Notes: a model not told the origin generated them from the sequence alone. A stretch of 64,000 bases of DNA from Ohtaekwangia sp966211525 (GCA_966211525.1 CBIHOZ010000004.1:1-64000); one strand, 5' to 3'. Positions 53,374-63,392 are shown, counted from the first letter of the stretch. Numbers and translations: made by a program.

Positions 53374-56300
53374 CTACTCTAAACTTAAAACCTTGACTTT
53401 CTTAATAGTATTTCCACTCCTCAAAGTTACAAAATAAATCCCTGTAGGAAATTTTCCCAAATCAAACTCGCCCAAATATCCCTGATCATGAGGTATCATA
53501 ACAATTTTACCGATGTGCATACCAAATGCGTTGGTAATGTGCAAGTCACTGCTGGCTAACTGCTTAGATTCAATCCTCAACAATTTCCCCTTGGCCACAG
53601 GATTGGGATAGACCCTATATCCTGCAAAATCGGACTGCAAATCTTCTGCAAAAATGTTTTGTTTTGATACCAGGATACATGCTCCTACCTCTACTTCCAG
53701 GGTGTATTCACCGGATTCAGCAATATTTACAGCCTGGCTATCCCCTATTATCGTGCCATCGAAATACCATGTGTTCCCGGCTTCATAATTCGATGTCAGT
53801 ACGTTTTCATCCCCCACTGTGATTGTGGCTGGGTGAATTTCTTCAACAAAAATGGTGGTCTGCAGAGACGATAATGGCATGGCACAAGAAGTATTTTGCT
53901 CGGAGATCGTAAACACGTTCGCTCCGGCCACCACCTTGTGGTGTGGTACCAGCAGTTCAAGGACATTGCCATTGCCTCGTTGACGCACTATTTCGTCCGA
54001 CTGCCCTTGTATTGTAACAAAATAGTCGTTGCCCGGTTGTGATCCGTTTACCCTTATAACTACATTGTCGCCTTTACAAACACGCGGTTCGTTCTCCAAC
54101 GTATATACTGGTTCGTTCCTTGGTGAGATGGAAATATAGAACCGGTTGGATCCATAACTGCGAGCATCCGAGGTAACATCAAACTCATACGAACGTAATT
54201 CGCTAAGCCGTACTTGTGTATTTGTAAATTGATCTGCTAAAGACAACGCTATACCTTTTGTAAACGACTCCAGTTCAGAAAAGTCAAGCCTATAGTGGCC
54301 TTCTTCAATGTTGCTAACATCCAGCTTAATTATATTCTGACAGCTTAATGCGGGAAGTGAGTTTATGGAAAGTCGCTTATCGTTATCCAGCATCGTAGAC
54401 ACATTAAAAGAGCTATTCGGGAGTTTAAAAGCATCGGCATGATTGTCGAAATGTTCGGTAGCATCTTCACGAAAATGAATAACAGCTTCATCGCGATATG
54501 CTCCTTGTCGCAACGTAATACGAAGTACATTTTCAGGTGCTGCTTCCCGGAAGAATATAGCGGCTGAACCAGGTGACTTCACCGTTTCAGCACAGCTAAA
54601 TGTAAATGCTCCACTATTAGCTTTTACAAAAAAGGCTTGCCCCATCGGTATATACCGCGATCCTCCGTTAGTTCCAATCGTACCGTTAAAGGTTGCATAT
54701 ACAGGAGGATTCACGGAGTTATCAAGCATATATATAGTGTTGTCCAAACCAGTCCTTGTCCATCCAGCGGCAGCGTTCCAATCGATCGTAGAAGGATACG
54801 GATTTCCCACCAGATTCCATCCATCATTCGCATCTACTCCGGATGACGTATAGGACATAGAAGAAGCAAAATTGATCGCTCCAAAATTTATAGGATTGCG
54901 AACATCCCAACGAGCGTTTCCGGCCGTTGATATCGGAGGAATATTTCCGCGTATGAATATTGAATAACCTCTTCCCGTTGTTAAGGTCTCTGTATTGGCA
55001 TTGAGAGGAAAGTCCTGATAGCCATCGTTAGCATCATTAACACCGCTTCCATTAACGTCTGTGATGATAGATTCGTTATATAAAAACATTGATTGTGACG
55101 TATTACAACCGCTGCAACTTGAGGTACCGGTAAACGATCCGGTAATCGGAATTTCTGTCTGAATATCCTGCACCGTAGCATTTTGAACAGGTGAAGATAT
55201 ATACCTGTATATTCTGCCGTTGTTAAATGATGGACTGTTACTTCCGCCCTCAATCGACATATACCGCTGAACGGTTACATTGCCGACCACTTGTGAAGTT
55301 CCCGAGAGTGCAGCGATAGAGGCATCTACTGCAGGATCATCATCTGTTGAAAGTAAAGTTAAGACACCCGTACCTGTTGCTCCATCGGCATCTACTACAG
55401 CATTCGGGGCAATTGTGAGAATGCCACGTAGCGAATGACTATTTTCAAAACGAACATCGGGATTCGCGGTGGAGTTTGTCACGGAAATATTATTGAAAGC
55501 CGTAACGCTGCTGCCCCTTACATTCTGCACGACCGATGCAGTTCCTAAAAATGCAACGGTACCGGTACCCGCATTGAACGTACCATTGTTGGTAAAATAC
55601 CCATGCACATTAAGTATGGCCGGTGCCGTGAGTGTACCGGTAATGGTTAGATGCTGAAAAGAAGGATTGGATGATCCCAGTATAGAAGAGTTACCAGCAA
55701 ATTCAACTATACCGTTGTTACGGTTGAATGTACTGTTGTTCGTCATATCACCAGACACGGTAAGTGTTGAACTGGGGGCATTCAATGTTCCAGAAGAAAT
55801 GGTGAGTGCACCTACACTCACGGCATTTGATAAACATGTTAACGTTCCGGATGTAAGCGTCAATGTACCGGATGCCGTAATACCCGATGTAAGCGTTATT
55901 GTTCCGGCACTGCACGAAACATTATTAAGAGAGCCCCTGGCTTCAGCACCGGTGAACATTGTTCCTCCGGTAAAGGCAAGGTTATAGGGCCCTCCCGCCG
56001 GTATAGCACTTCCACTGGAAAATGATGCGGCTGAATTTCGCGTAACGTTCGCTCCGTTCGCAAAGGTTAATCCTGAGATATTGTCAACAATACCATCGGC
56101 CAGATTAAATGAATTCACAACGGTAAGGCTACTGTTCAAAGTGACCAATGTACCTGCTGTCGGCCTGTTCAGCGTAAAGTTACCCAGCGTATTACCTGTT
56201 GACGAAAAGCTCAGCGTTCCCAAAACACCGGCATCAAGAATGCTAAGTGATGACGATCCATCGGAAGATATAGCACCGCCTGTAAGTATATTATTGAACT

Positions 56301-58158
56301 GTGAGCGTAGTTCCAGCGACTGTCCTTCTATATGCAGTGTAGTACCAGAGGCAAGATTCAAATCGTCAAATACAACCAAAGGTGCGTTCATATCTACGGC
56401 ACCATTATCAATTGTAAGATCAAGTGTAGTTAATCCCTGAGCAAAGACGATGGTCTCCCCTGCCCGATCGACATTAATGGACTCAACCGTTGTTGGGCCG
56501 GAAAGAGGAAAGTCTGTACCGAGACTACCTGATCCCCCGATCTGCAAATTGCAGTTGTCTCCATTAAAGAATATATAGTTCGAACCACTGGTCGTGCCAT
56601 TTACAACAAGTATTGCATCAGCATCGCCACTGTTCAAAATCAAATTACCACCAGTAAGACCTATATCTCCATTTACTTCGAGTGTTCGTTCGTTACTGGT
56701 TGTTGTAAGCGAAATATCTCCTCCGGTGAGGTATACATTTCGCGAAACGATCAGGTCATCATTTCCTACATTCAAGTTACCTGCAGTAACATAGAGGTCT
56801 CGTCCTAGTGAAAGTGATGTCGGTATACCGAGTTCTAACGATACACCCGATGCGTTGTTGATCTCTGCATCAACGTCTGCAGTAGACGGATGACCATCAC
56901 CGATAAATTGAGGTGCAGATCCGCCATATACAATTCTGGAATCTGCATTATAGATTCTGTTCTCTACCCGTACGTTACCCAAACCATCGAACGCTCCGGT
57001 TGTTATGGCACCCGTTGAGTTTTCTGATTCGACAATAAGTGTTCCGCTTACTGTCAGCGAACTACCGCTTCCTCCTATCAATTGAGATTCACCTATCAAC
57101 CTGAGAGACTGGTTGGCAGATATAGTATAATGGAGGAGACTGACATCACTAATGGCACCGGTATTTAAAAATGTATGTTCGGTTCCTGGCGACACAAAAT
57201 TAACATCTCCAGTTCCAATACCAACCTCTGCAAGTGTTCCACTGAGAAGTTCGAAGTTGTTGGCAATGTTGAGAACTCCCGTGCCATTTCGTGAAATAAC
57301 CAGAAGGCCACCCGGGGCGTTCATACTGAAGTCCGTGCCTATAGCAAGTGTGCACACACCAGATGTTGTGATATCGGATCCCTCTTCGTTTATAGAGGTA
57401 TATATAAAGCTTCCTGCTATATTATATAGTGTACCGGGCGCTGTACCCGTGGTAGACAATCGCACACGTGAGGTACCTTCCACCGTTAGATCTCCACCAA
57501 TAACTACGGTTGGGTTTTGAGTTGTGGCCATCTGAAATATACCTGTTCCGGTATTGATTATACGCAGGCTTCCACCGATCGAACTCAGCAAACCATTCAT
57601 ATTAAAGGTATTGAACTGAGCCGTACAATCCCACACAACATTTCCAAAAGCCTGAGACCAGTTACCGGTTTCGCTTCCGAGCGAGTAAGAAGTATACCCT
57701 TCAACCTGGAGCGTTGAATTTACGTGCCAGGATGCCAACGGTATAGCGCCTTGAGTTGTAGTAAAGAGATGTCGATAAATTGAACCGGATTCGAAGACAA
57801 GATTGTTACCGGTGGTTCCCGTGAGATTAGAAATGTCTTCTCGCACCAGGGTTCCATAGATATGGTTCTGTACGAAGCCCGGGCTTGCTTCCGACAGGAT
57901 GCCCAAAGTACCGCCGGTGTTTATGGTTAGTTGAGAATTTACGGTCAACCCGTCAATTGTAACTGAGTACCCGGCAGGCACTGACACATTGTGATTAACG
58001 ATAATGGATGTTGAATTTGCGTTGGTTGGAATAACGCCACCAACCCATGTTGAGGCGGCATTCCATGGACCATCCTGATTAGAGGTTATTGTTTGGGCTA
58101 GTATATCACCTGTAATCAATATGAAACCAACACTCAGGGCGAGTCTAGTCATATTCAT
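53374..58158 (-). CDS. Giant secreted type IX cargo protein with repetitive beta-rich body
   Basis: Exported protein of 1594 residues. The N-terminal signal (LALSVGFILITGDILAQ) precedes a Ser/Thr/Gly/Asn-rich body (about 23-1000) of repeated short beta-strand units such as GTLTLTSGTLT and NNGTFNAGTGTV, likely a beta-helix or adhesin-like stalk. From about residue 1000 come non-repetitive sequence and Ig-like strands. The C-terminus (about 1510-1594) is a Por secretion-system tail: YPNPVAKGKLLRI, then FPTGIYFVTLRSGN and KVKVLSLE. It is exported by the type IX system and probably surface-attached. It has no recognised catalytic domain and is directly followed by the PID-CTERM gene. Confidence 0.88.
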   Translation of the reverse strand: MNMTRLALSVGFILITGDILAQTITSNQDGPWNAASTWVGGVIPTNANSTSIIVNHNVSVPAGYSVTIDGLTVNSQLTINTGGTLGILSEASPGFVQNHIYGTLVREDISNLTGTTGNNLVFESGSIYRHLFTTTQGAIPLASWHVNSTLQVEGYTSYSLGSETGNWSQAFGNVVWDCTAQFNTFNMNGLLSSIGGSLRIINTGTGIFQMATTQNPTVVIGGDLTVEGTSRVRLSTTGTAPGTLYNIAGSFIYTSINEEGSDITTSGVCTLAIGTDFSMNAPGGLLVISRNGTGVLNIANNFELLSGTLAEVGIGTGDVNFVSPGTEHTFLNTGAISDVSLLHYTISANQSLRLIGESQLIGGSGSSLTVSGTLIVESENSTGAITTGAFDGLGNVRVENRIYNADSRIVYGGSAPQFIGDGHPSTADVDAEINNASGVSLELGIPTSLSLGRDLYVTAGNLNVGNDDLIVSRNVYLTGGDISLTTTSNERTLEVNGDIGLTGGNLILNSGDADAILVVNGTTSGSNYIFFNGDNCNLQIGGSGSLGTDFPLSGPTTVESINVDRAGETIVFAQGLTTLDLTIDNGAVDMNAPLVVFDDLNLASGTTLHIEGQSLELRSQFNNILTGGAISSDGSSSLSILDAGVLGTLSFSSTGNTLGNFTLNRPTAGTLVTLNSSLTVVNSFNLADGIVDNISGLTFANGANVTRNSAASFSSGSAIPAGGPYNLAFTGGTMFTGAEARGSLNNVSCSAGTITLTSGITASGTLTLTSGTLTCLSNAVSVGALTISSGTLNAPSSTLTVSGDMTNNSTFNRNNGIVEFAGNSSILGSSNPSFQHLTITGTLTAPAILNVHGYFTNNGTFNAGTGTVAFLGTASVVQNVRGSSVTAFNNISVTNSTANPDVRFENSHSLRGILTIAPNAVVDADGATGTGVLTLLSTDDDPAVDASIAALSGTSQVVGNVTVQRYMSIEGGSNSPSFNNGRIYRYISSPVQNATVQDIQTEIPITGSFTGTSSCSGCNTSQSMFLYNESIITDVNGSGVNDANDGYQDFPLNANTETLTTGRGYSIFIRGNIPPISTAGNARWDVRNPINFGAINFASSMSYTSSGVDANDGWNLVGNPYPSTIDWNAAAGWTRTGLDNTIYMLDNSVNPPVYATFNGTIGTNGGSRYIPMGQAFFVKANSGAFTFSCAETVKSPGSAAIFFREAAPENVLRITLRQGAYRDEAVIHFREDATEHFDNHADAFKLPNSSFNVSTMLDNDKRLSINSLPALSCQNIIKLDVSNIEEGHYRLDFSELESFTKGIALSLADQFTNTQVRLSELRSYEFDVTSDARSYGSNRFYISISPRNEPVYTLENEPRVCKGDNVVIRVNGSQPGNDYFVTIQGQSDEIVRQRGNGNVLELLVPHHKVVAGANVFTISEQNTSCAMPLSSLQTTIFVEEIHPATITVGDENVLTSNYEAGNTWYFDGTIIGDSQAVNIAESGEYTLEVEVGACILVSKQNIFAEDLQSDFAGYRVYPNPVAKGKLLRIESKQLASSDLHITNAFGMHIGKIVMIPHDQGYLGEFDLGKFPTGIYFVTLRSGNTIKKVKVLSLE

Positions 58159-58248
58159 AGGCAGAAGGACCGAAATCCTTGGTTAGAGGGTTTTGTTTTT
58201 TCAGGACAACTGCCTATGAAGCTAGAGAATATTTCTATAACATACTAA

Positions 58249-59376
58249 CTATTTAACATTCTTAATTATCTGAACTATATCCGCAAGTTGCTGAGCAGTA
58301 AGGTTTGAGCCCGACGGTAAACACAGCCCTGTCTCAAAAAGCTTTTCAGATACACCGGAAGTATAGGACGGGTACTCCTTGAAAACTGGCTGCATGTGCA
58401 TTGGCTTCCAAAGCGGTCTGCTTTCTATATTTTCTTTTTCAAGAGTTAGTCTCAATTTCTCACGATCAAAGCCTGCCTTTGCCGGATCGATTAATATAGT
58501 TGTTAACCAACGGTTGGCGAATGCGCCCTCGAATTCACTTTGAAATTCGATGCCTTTTATACCTGCCAATTCTTTTTTATAGAAGTTAAATACCTCTCTG
58601 CGTTGACGAACACGTTCGTCCAGCACACGGAGCTGCCCACGACCTATACCTGCGCTTATGTTGCTAAGACGATAGTTATAGCCTATATGCGTATGCTCAT
58701 AGTGAGGAGCTGCATCGCGTGCCTGCGTAGCGAGGAATTTTGCTTTAGCGATCCACTCTTTGTTCTCGGATACAAGCGCACCACCACCCGAGGTTGTTAT
58801 GATCTTATTACCATTGAAAGAGTAAATACCCATGTCGCTCATTGTACCGAGCTTCTTGCCGAAGTAGCTTGAACCAAGTCCCTCAGCAGCATCTTCGATT
58901 ACAGGTATATCATATTGCTTCGCTATAGCATTGATTTCATTCATCTTCGCAGGCATACCATATAAGTGCACGACAATGATTGCCTTCGGCTTTTTACCTT
59001 TCGCGATACGATCCTTTATAGCTTTTTCGAGCAACACAGGATCAAGGTTCCAGGAGTCCACCTCAGAGTCAACGAACACCGGTATAGCTTGCTGGTAGCG
59101 AATAGGATTACAAGAACCGGAAAAGGTAAATGATGAACAGATAACCTCATCACCCGGGTTTACATTCAATAAGATCAAAGCCAGGTGAATGGCTGCCGTG
59201 CCTGATGAAAGCGCAGCACAATATTTTGTTGAATTGTACGAGACAAGTTCCTCTTCAAAAGCATTGATATGAGGGCCTACCGGAGATATCCAGTTTGCCT
59301 CGAAAGCTTCATTAACAAACTTTATTTCTTCCCCACCCATGTGCGGAGACGACAGGTAAATCTTTTCTTTAGTCAT
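58249..59376 (-). CDS. DegT/DnrJ/EryC1-family sugar aminotransferase (PglE-like)
   Basis: PLP-dependent aminotransferase of 375 residues acting on nucleotide 4-keto sugars. The start IYLSSPHMGGEEIKFVNEAF and NWISPVGPHINAFEEEL resemble PglE/WbpE-type enzymes. The PLP lysine is in SFNGNKIITTSGGGAL. VIEDAAEGLGSSY holds the PLP-ring and phosphate contacts, and GYNYRLSNISAGIG is also typical. With the CapD-like dehydratase and PglD-like acetyltransferases it would complete UDP-diacetylbacillosamine synthesis. Directly upstream is the exosortase partner gene. Confidence 0.92.
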   Translation of the reverse strand: MTKEKIYLSSPHMGGEEIKFVNEAFEANWISPVGPHINAFEEELVSYNSTKYCAALSSGTAAIHLALILLNVNPGDEVICSSFTFSGSCNPIRYQQAIPVFVDSEVDSWNLDPVLLEKAIKDRIAKGKKPKAIIVVHLYGMPAKMNEINAIAKQYDIPVIEDAAEGLGSSYFGKKLGTMSDMGIYSFNGNKIITTSGGGALVSENKEWIAKAKFLATQARDAAPHYEHTHIGYNYRLSNISAGIGRGQLRVLDERVRQRREVFNFYKKELAGIKGIEFQSEFEGAFANRWLTTILIDPAKAGFDREKLRLTLEKENIESRPLWKPMHMQPVFKEYPSYTSGVSEKLFETGLCLPSGSNLTAQQLADIVQIIKNVK

Positions 59377-59397
59377 ATGTAAAAAGGCAAATATACA

Positions 59398-59805
59398 TTA
59401 AACAGTTTTTTCCTTAGAGCTTATTTTCTTTTGATAGTAAAATGCAGGGATCAATAACAATAGTAGCGTTGGATTGAGAATCAGCCTGTGCAAAAACGAA
59501 AGTAACGGACCATTGTACGCGGGGTATTGAATTTTTAATATAAAGTAGGGTATCAGAAAAAACACAATCCCTATCCCCTGCACCCAAAGTGCAAATACTA
59601 CATACTTTCTTTCTCCGAACAGGGCGTAGATCAACCCGATCGTTAGAAAATCATTAAGCAGGAAACGGATGGATCGGTTGATAATGAACTGGTAAATGTG
59701 GATATCCGAAAAACCCATTATTGCAGCTATGTTTATACGCTGGAATAGGAACACAACAACAAGTCCGACAATTGATAGTATCCCGATTACAACCCGTACT
59801 TTCAT
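59398..59805 (-). CDS. Exosortase F system-associated membrane protein
   Basis: Integral membrane protein of 135 residues from the ATG at 59805; the earlier start at 59850 lies within xrtF. Its ATG overlaps the xrtF stop as ATGA, indicating coupled translation. There are four hydrophobic spans with the polar words QRINIAAIMGF, INRSIRFLLND and RLILNPTLLL. This is the pattern of the exosortase-F-associated family, a small protein always seen beside XrtF. Its role is unknown. Confidence 0.82.
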   Translation of the reverse strand: MKVRVVIGILSIVGLVVVFLFQRINIAAIMGFSDIHIYQFIINRSIRFLLNDFLTIGLIYALFGERKYVVFALWVQGIGIVFFLIPYFILKIQYPAYNGPLLSFLHRLILNPTLLLLLIPAFYYQKKISSKEKTV

Positions 59806-60344
59806 GATTGCGTCTTTGCCACCGAAGAAATCCGTACCCACCAGATCCAAAAAATCAAAACAGCTACATAAATTACAGCCGTGAATAAGTACTTATGTGT
59901 AAAATACATATAGTGTGGCATCTTGATCGACACCCAAAACAATAGCGTTATACGTCCGAGGTTGATCAGGTGTATACCTATAAATCCCAACGGAATAAAC
60001 CATAACATTTTTCGAGTGAACGGGCCAAAGGCAATAACAAAAGACAGGAAAACAATCATCACGTTTAAGCCATTGCAACCTTCATAAACCGATACTATAT
60101 TTTTACCTCCACAAACCAGCGCTGTTGTGGGTTTAACCGGTGAGTCATTGGCAGCTACATCAGTTCCAAAAAGTCTTAAGATGAATGCTGAATGCTCTGA
60201 AGCAAGTTGTGTAGCTGGGTCTGGCTTGGGATGGTATGCGGTTATGTACAAACCATATAATAGATTTAGTACTATATATAGACCAACAAATTTTGCCAAG
60301 AAAAATACAGTCGGCTTAAACTCTTTCAATGAAATTGATGCCAT
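59802..60344 (-). CDS. xrtF: Exosortase family protein XrtF
   Basis: Membrane cysteine protease/transpeptidase of the exosortase family, 180 residues from ATG 60344; the frame start at 60527 lies in the acetyltransferase gene. Six or so membrane spans are present. The catalytic triad is in place: Cys90 in YEGCNGLNV, Arg131 in LGRITLLF and His150 in THKYLFT. Exosortases cut C-terminal sorting signals of secreted proteins and may join them to surface glycans. Here a PID-CTERM protein is encoded 6 kb downstream and glycan genes surround it. Confidence 0.9.
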   Translation of the reverse strand: MASISLKEFKPTVFFLAKFVGLYIVLNLLYGLYITAYHPKPDPATQLASEHSAFILRLFGTDVAANDSPVKPTTALVCGGKNIVSVYEGCNGLNVMIVFLSFVIAFGPFTRKMLWFIPLGFIGIHLINLGRITLLFWVSIKMPHYMYFTHKYLFTAVIYVAVLIFWIWWVRISSVAKTQS

Positions 60345-60346
60345 CT

Positions 60347-60973
60347 TTATATCTCTTTTGCAGGAACACCTGCGACCGTTGTGTGTTGTAAAACATCTTT
60401 CAGTACAACAGCGCCCATGCCTACTGTACACGACTCTCCCAATGATGCCCGGTTCAGTATATTTGCTCCCGATCCTATAAATGCTGATCGGCCTATATTT
60501 ACCGACCCGGCTATATTCACACCGCACATAACAGAAGTATAGTCCTCTACCCTAGAATCATGTCCTATCGTTGTGTTGAGATTGATCAAAACATGTTTAC
60601 CGATATATATTTCGGTGGTCAGAATACATCCGGCTGTAATAATACTGCCGGCACCTATAGTTATTGACGCGGGGTCCTGCAGAATTACGGATGGATGGAT
60701 TAACTTCGGAAAGTATACGGAATACTTCAACAATTGTTCCTCCAGTCGTTGCTTGACCAACGGGCTGCCTACCGCAAGGATGACATTAACAGTTGACGTC
60801 ATGGCCTGTATAACTGGCAGTCCGCCCATCACCCTCAGTCCTTTTACCTCTGTACCTGGCTGCACGTTGTCATCAATGAAACCAATCGGCTGCCACTCTG
60901 GTAATGCGTTAATCATCGTTAGCACTTCACGGCCCAATCCACCAGCACCATATATAATGATTTCTTTTTTCAT
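60347..60973 (-). CDS. PglD-like acetyltransferase 1 (hexapeptide repeat)
   Basis: Left-handed beta-helix acetyltransferase of 208 residues. The N-terminal Rossmann-like sugar-binding half begins IIIYGAGGLGREVLTMI. The catalytic His appears in NTTIGHDSRVEDY within the hexapeptide repeats, and VPAKEI ends the protein. This is the PglD/NeuD architecture, which N- or O-acetylates amino sugars with acetyl-CoA. It overlaps the second acetyltransferase by 4 bases and precedes xrtF by 2 bases. Confidence 0.9.
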   Translation of the reverse strand: MKKEIIIYGAGGLGREVLTMINALPEWQPIGFIDDNVQPGTEVKGLRVMGGLPVIQAMTSTVNVILAVGSPLVKQRLEEQLLKYSVYFPKLIHPSVILQDPASITIGAGSIITAGCILTTEIYIGKHVLINLNTTIGHDSRVEDYTSVMCGVNIAGSVNIGRSAFIGSGANILNRASLGESCTVGMGAVVLKDVLQHTTVAGVPAKEI

Positions 60974-61584
60974 GGTTTGTCGTACCGGATGATGCGCCCG
61001 GGATTACCCACTACCACAGCGTAATCAGGTACATCCTGAATTACTACGGCACCGGCTCCTACCGTTGCCCACGCTCCAACGCGTTTTCCGGGAATAATAA
61101 CGGAGCCTGCTCCTATAAATGATCCTTCTCCTATACTTACGCAACCACACAAAACGGCTCCTGGTGCTATATGAACAAAATCTTCTACAACACAGTCATG
61201 ATCGATGGTAGCGCCCGTATTAACGATAACATGATTTCCTAGTTTACACTGAGCCTGCACAATGGAACCTTGTAGAAGCATGTTACCAGTTCCCAAAGAA
61301 GCAAAAGAAGAAAGTATAACAGAAGGATGAATTACATTTGTGAAGGAGTGTTTCGTTACCAACGCCACACGCTTTCGCACAGCGTTACTACCAATGGCAA
61401 CAACGGCCTGGGCCTGTGGCTCAAATTCCGGATCATAAACACCTCGTTGAGGAACACCGAATAAATCACCGGTATATTTCGGATCGAAAAGTGCTACAAC
61501 CTTTTGCCCCAGCGTAAGTAAACTGTCCAACACAACCCGGGCATGTTCACCTCCTCCTTGTAAAATGATCTTATGTGTTTCCAC
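60970..61584 (-). CDS. PglD-like acetyltransferase 2 (hexapeptide repeat)
   Basis: Second beta-helix acetyltransferase, 204 residues, of the same type. The N-terminus reads KIILQGGGEHARVVLDSLL, the catalytic region ATIDHDCVVEDFVHIAPGAVLCG and the end VVGNPGRIIRY; this segment is closest to classical PglD. Having two adjacent but clearly diverged copies suggests different acetyl-acceptor positions on the sugar. It overlaps the sugar transferase gene by 14 bases. Confidence 0.9.
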   Translation of the reverse strand: METHKIILQGGGEHARVVLDSLLTLGQKVVALFDPKYTGDLFGVPQRGVYDPEFEPQAQAVVAIGSNAVRKRVALVTKHSFTNVIHPSVILSSFASLGTGNMLLQGSIVQAQCKLGNHVIVNTGATIDHDCVVEDFVHIAPGAVLCGCVSIGEGSFIGAGSVIIPGKRVGAWATVGAGAVVIQDVPDYAVVVGNPGRIIRYDKP

Positions 61585-62197
61585 GAAATTTCTCCATTGT
61601 TACTGAAGTGCCACTGCTGACCCCCTCAGCTTTAAATACTTTTACAATCGTCAAAAATAAGATTTTAATATCTAACGCAAAGGATATGTTGTCAACATAC
61701 CAGACATCATAGGCGAAACGCTCCGGCCAATCAAGTGTGTTACGGCCATTTACCTGCGCCCATCCTGTAATGCCCGGTTTAACTTCGTGACGTCTTCGTT
61801 GCTGTTGGTTATAGAGCGGAAGATACTCCACCAGCAATGGACGCGGTCCTACGATGGACATATCACCCTTCAGTACATTAATCATCTGTGGCAGTTCATC
61901 CAGTGAGGTTTTCCGTACAAATTTACCGATGGCTGTCAGGCGTTTGTCATCGGGCAACAAGTTACCTTCAGCATCCCGTTCATCGGTCATCGTTTTAAAT
62001 TTAAAAACGCGGAATATTTTGCCATCCTTTCCGGGACGCTCCTGCAGAAACCATATATTTCCTTTGTTGGCAAACCATAGCAGTATAATGGACAACACCA
62101 GCAAAGGTGAAGCAACAATCAACACTACAAATGCAGTGGCTCTGTCGAAGAAAGGTTTTACAATTGATACGTACACGCCTGATACTTTATTTGACAA
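61571..62197 (-). CDS. Initiating sugar-phosphate transferase (PglC/WcaJ-type)
   Basis: Monotopic membrane phosphoglycosyltransferase of 208 residues that loads a sugar phosphate onto undecaprenyl phosphate, starting glycan assembly. It has a single N-terminal hydrophobic hairpin (ATAFVVLIVASPLLVLSII). Diagnostic motifs are RVFKFKTMTDERD, SLDELPQMINVLKGDMSIVG, GPRPLLVEYLPLY and KPGITGWAQVNGRN. The short size matches the PglC minimal core. It sits between acetyltransferase and glycosyltransferase genes. Confidence 0.93.
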   Translation of the reverse strand: MSNKVSGVYVSIVKPFFDRATAFVVLIVASPLLVLSIILLWFANKGNIWFLQERPGKDGKIFRVFKFKTMTDERDAEGNLLPDDKRLTAIGKFVRKTSLDELPQMINVLKGDMSIVGPRPLLVEYLPLYNQQQRRRHEVKPGITGWAQVNGRNTLDWPERFAYDVWYVDNISFALDIKILFLTIVKVFKAEGVSSGTSVTMEKFRGNT

Positions 62198-62231
62198 AGA
62201 TACATGAAGCTATATAGGTGGAGCTCTGTAA

Positions 62232-63392
62232 TTACGACCGTTGCAATCTATATTCGTTCAACAATTCTTTCCATACAAACTGCTGATCGAAATTCGCTAC
62301 AATATAATTTCTGGCTGCATCAGCATATGACTTGCGTATGGATGTATTCTCGAGCAGTTTAATCATGGCTTGATATACTGCTTCTGCGTTCTTCACTGGA
62401 ACAACAATGCCCGTCTGTTCGTGCTGAATAATTTCGTTACATCCGTTGATGTTCGACACGATACACGGCACGCTAAGACAACATGCCTGCATAACTACAT
62501 TGGGGAAACCTTCGCGATAGCTTGGAAAAACAAATATATCAGAAGCTGCAATCCAGGGCTTAACGTCCGATTGAAATCCACCGAGAATTACATTCTTACT
62601 TTCATGCAGGAATTTATAGTCTTCTTCATGAAGCGGATCCAGCTCCTGCTCAAACGGACCGATCAAAAGTAAATATACTTTTGCTCCGCCTTGCAACGCA
62701 GGCAATCTCTTAAAAGCATGAACAAGTTCACCTATACCTTTGTCTTTTACAATTCTTCCGACAAACGAGAACACAACGTCTTCCGGATTTATTCCATAGC
62801 GTCCGCGTATGTCACTTGCTTGCTTTTCGATTTCAGCGGAGCGCTTGAATAAACCCGTATCAATACCGTTACTACTCCCCTTTCCGATGATCTTTAGTTT
62901 GACATTGCTCACACCTAACGATTGCGTCATATAGTCTTTTAGTCCGACCGAGTTTGGATATACACCGGTTGCGCAGAAGTATGTGATTTTCTCGGTTACT
63001 ACGAGTATAAATCGTTTCAATCCTGTTGCTTCCACCAAGGGTAAACCAGCGACAGTGTGCATGCGCACGGGCACGCGGCAAAGCCATGCTGCGAGCATTC
63101 CGATCAGTCCGGCTTTTGGTGTGTGTGTATGCACTATATGCGGACGAATCGACCGCATTATTCGCATCATTTTCCAAAGGCAGATAAGGTCTTGAATGGG
63201 TGTGATTTTTCTTGTTAGTGGCACTTCGATGTGATCAACACCTTCCTTTTGTACTTCCGGTACTTCCTTACCAGCAGCGCTCATGGTATATACTTCGAAG
63301 CCCTGCTCGCGCATAAAACGAAATTGTCCCTTTAGCAAAAGGTGCAAAGAGATCGGTACAGTAGTGATACGCAGTAATCTAGTTTTTTCCAT
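62232..63392 (-). CDS. Glycosyltransferase family 4 protein (PglA-like)
   Basis: Cytosolic GT-B glycosyltransferase of 386 residues, family 4. The C-terminal donor domain shows FVGRIVKDKGIGELVHAF, ILGGFQSDVKPWIAASDIFVFPSYREGFPNVVMQA. In the usual E-x7-E motif the second Glu appears as Gln (EGFPNVVMQ). The N-terminal half has PHIVHTHTPKAGLIGMLAA. It probably adds the second sugar of the repeat unit on the undecaprenyl carrier. It overlaps the deacetylase frame by 14 bases. Confidence 0.9.
   Translation of the reverse strand: MEKTRLLRITTVPISLHLLLKGQFRFMREQGFEVYTMSAAGKEVPEVQKEGVDHIEVPLTRKITPIQDLICLWKMMRIMRSIRPHIVHTHTPKAGLIGMLAAWLCRVPVRMHTVAGLPLVEATGLKRFILVVTEKITYFCATGVYPNSVGLKDYMTQSLGVSNVKLKIIGKGSSNGIDTGLFKRSAEIEKQASDIRGRYGINPEDVVFSFVGRIVKDKGIGELVHAFKRLPALQGGAKVYLLLIGPFEQELDPLHEEDYKFLHESKNVILGGFQSDVKPWIAASDIFVFPSYREGFPNVVMQACCLSVPCIVSNINGCNEIIQHEQTGIVVPVKNAEAVYQAMIKLLENTSIRKSYADAARNYIVANFDQQFVWKELLNEYRLQRS

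Noticed and set aside
53600..57800. CRISPR or tandem DNA repeats inside the cargo gene
   Set aside because: Repetition is at protein level with varied DNA; no regular repeat-spacer pattern is present.
53400..58100. Long plus-strand ORFs opposite the giant type IX cargo
   Set aside because: They mirror the low-complexity Ser/Thr codons of the real gene and lack starts, promoters and family motifs.
60345..60527. N-terminal extension of XrtF
   Set aside because: The extra residues are the out-of-frame reading of the acetyltransferase 3' end; the membrane protein starts at the ATG at 60344.
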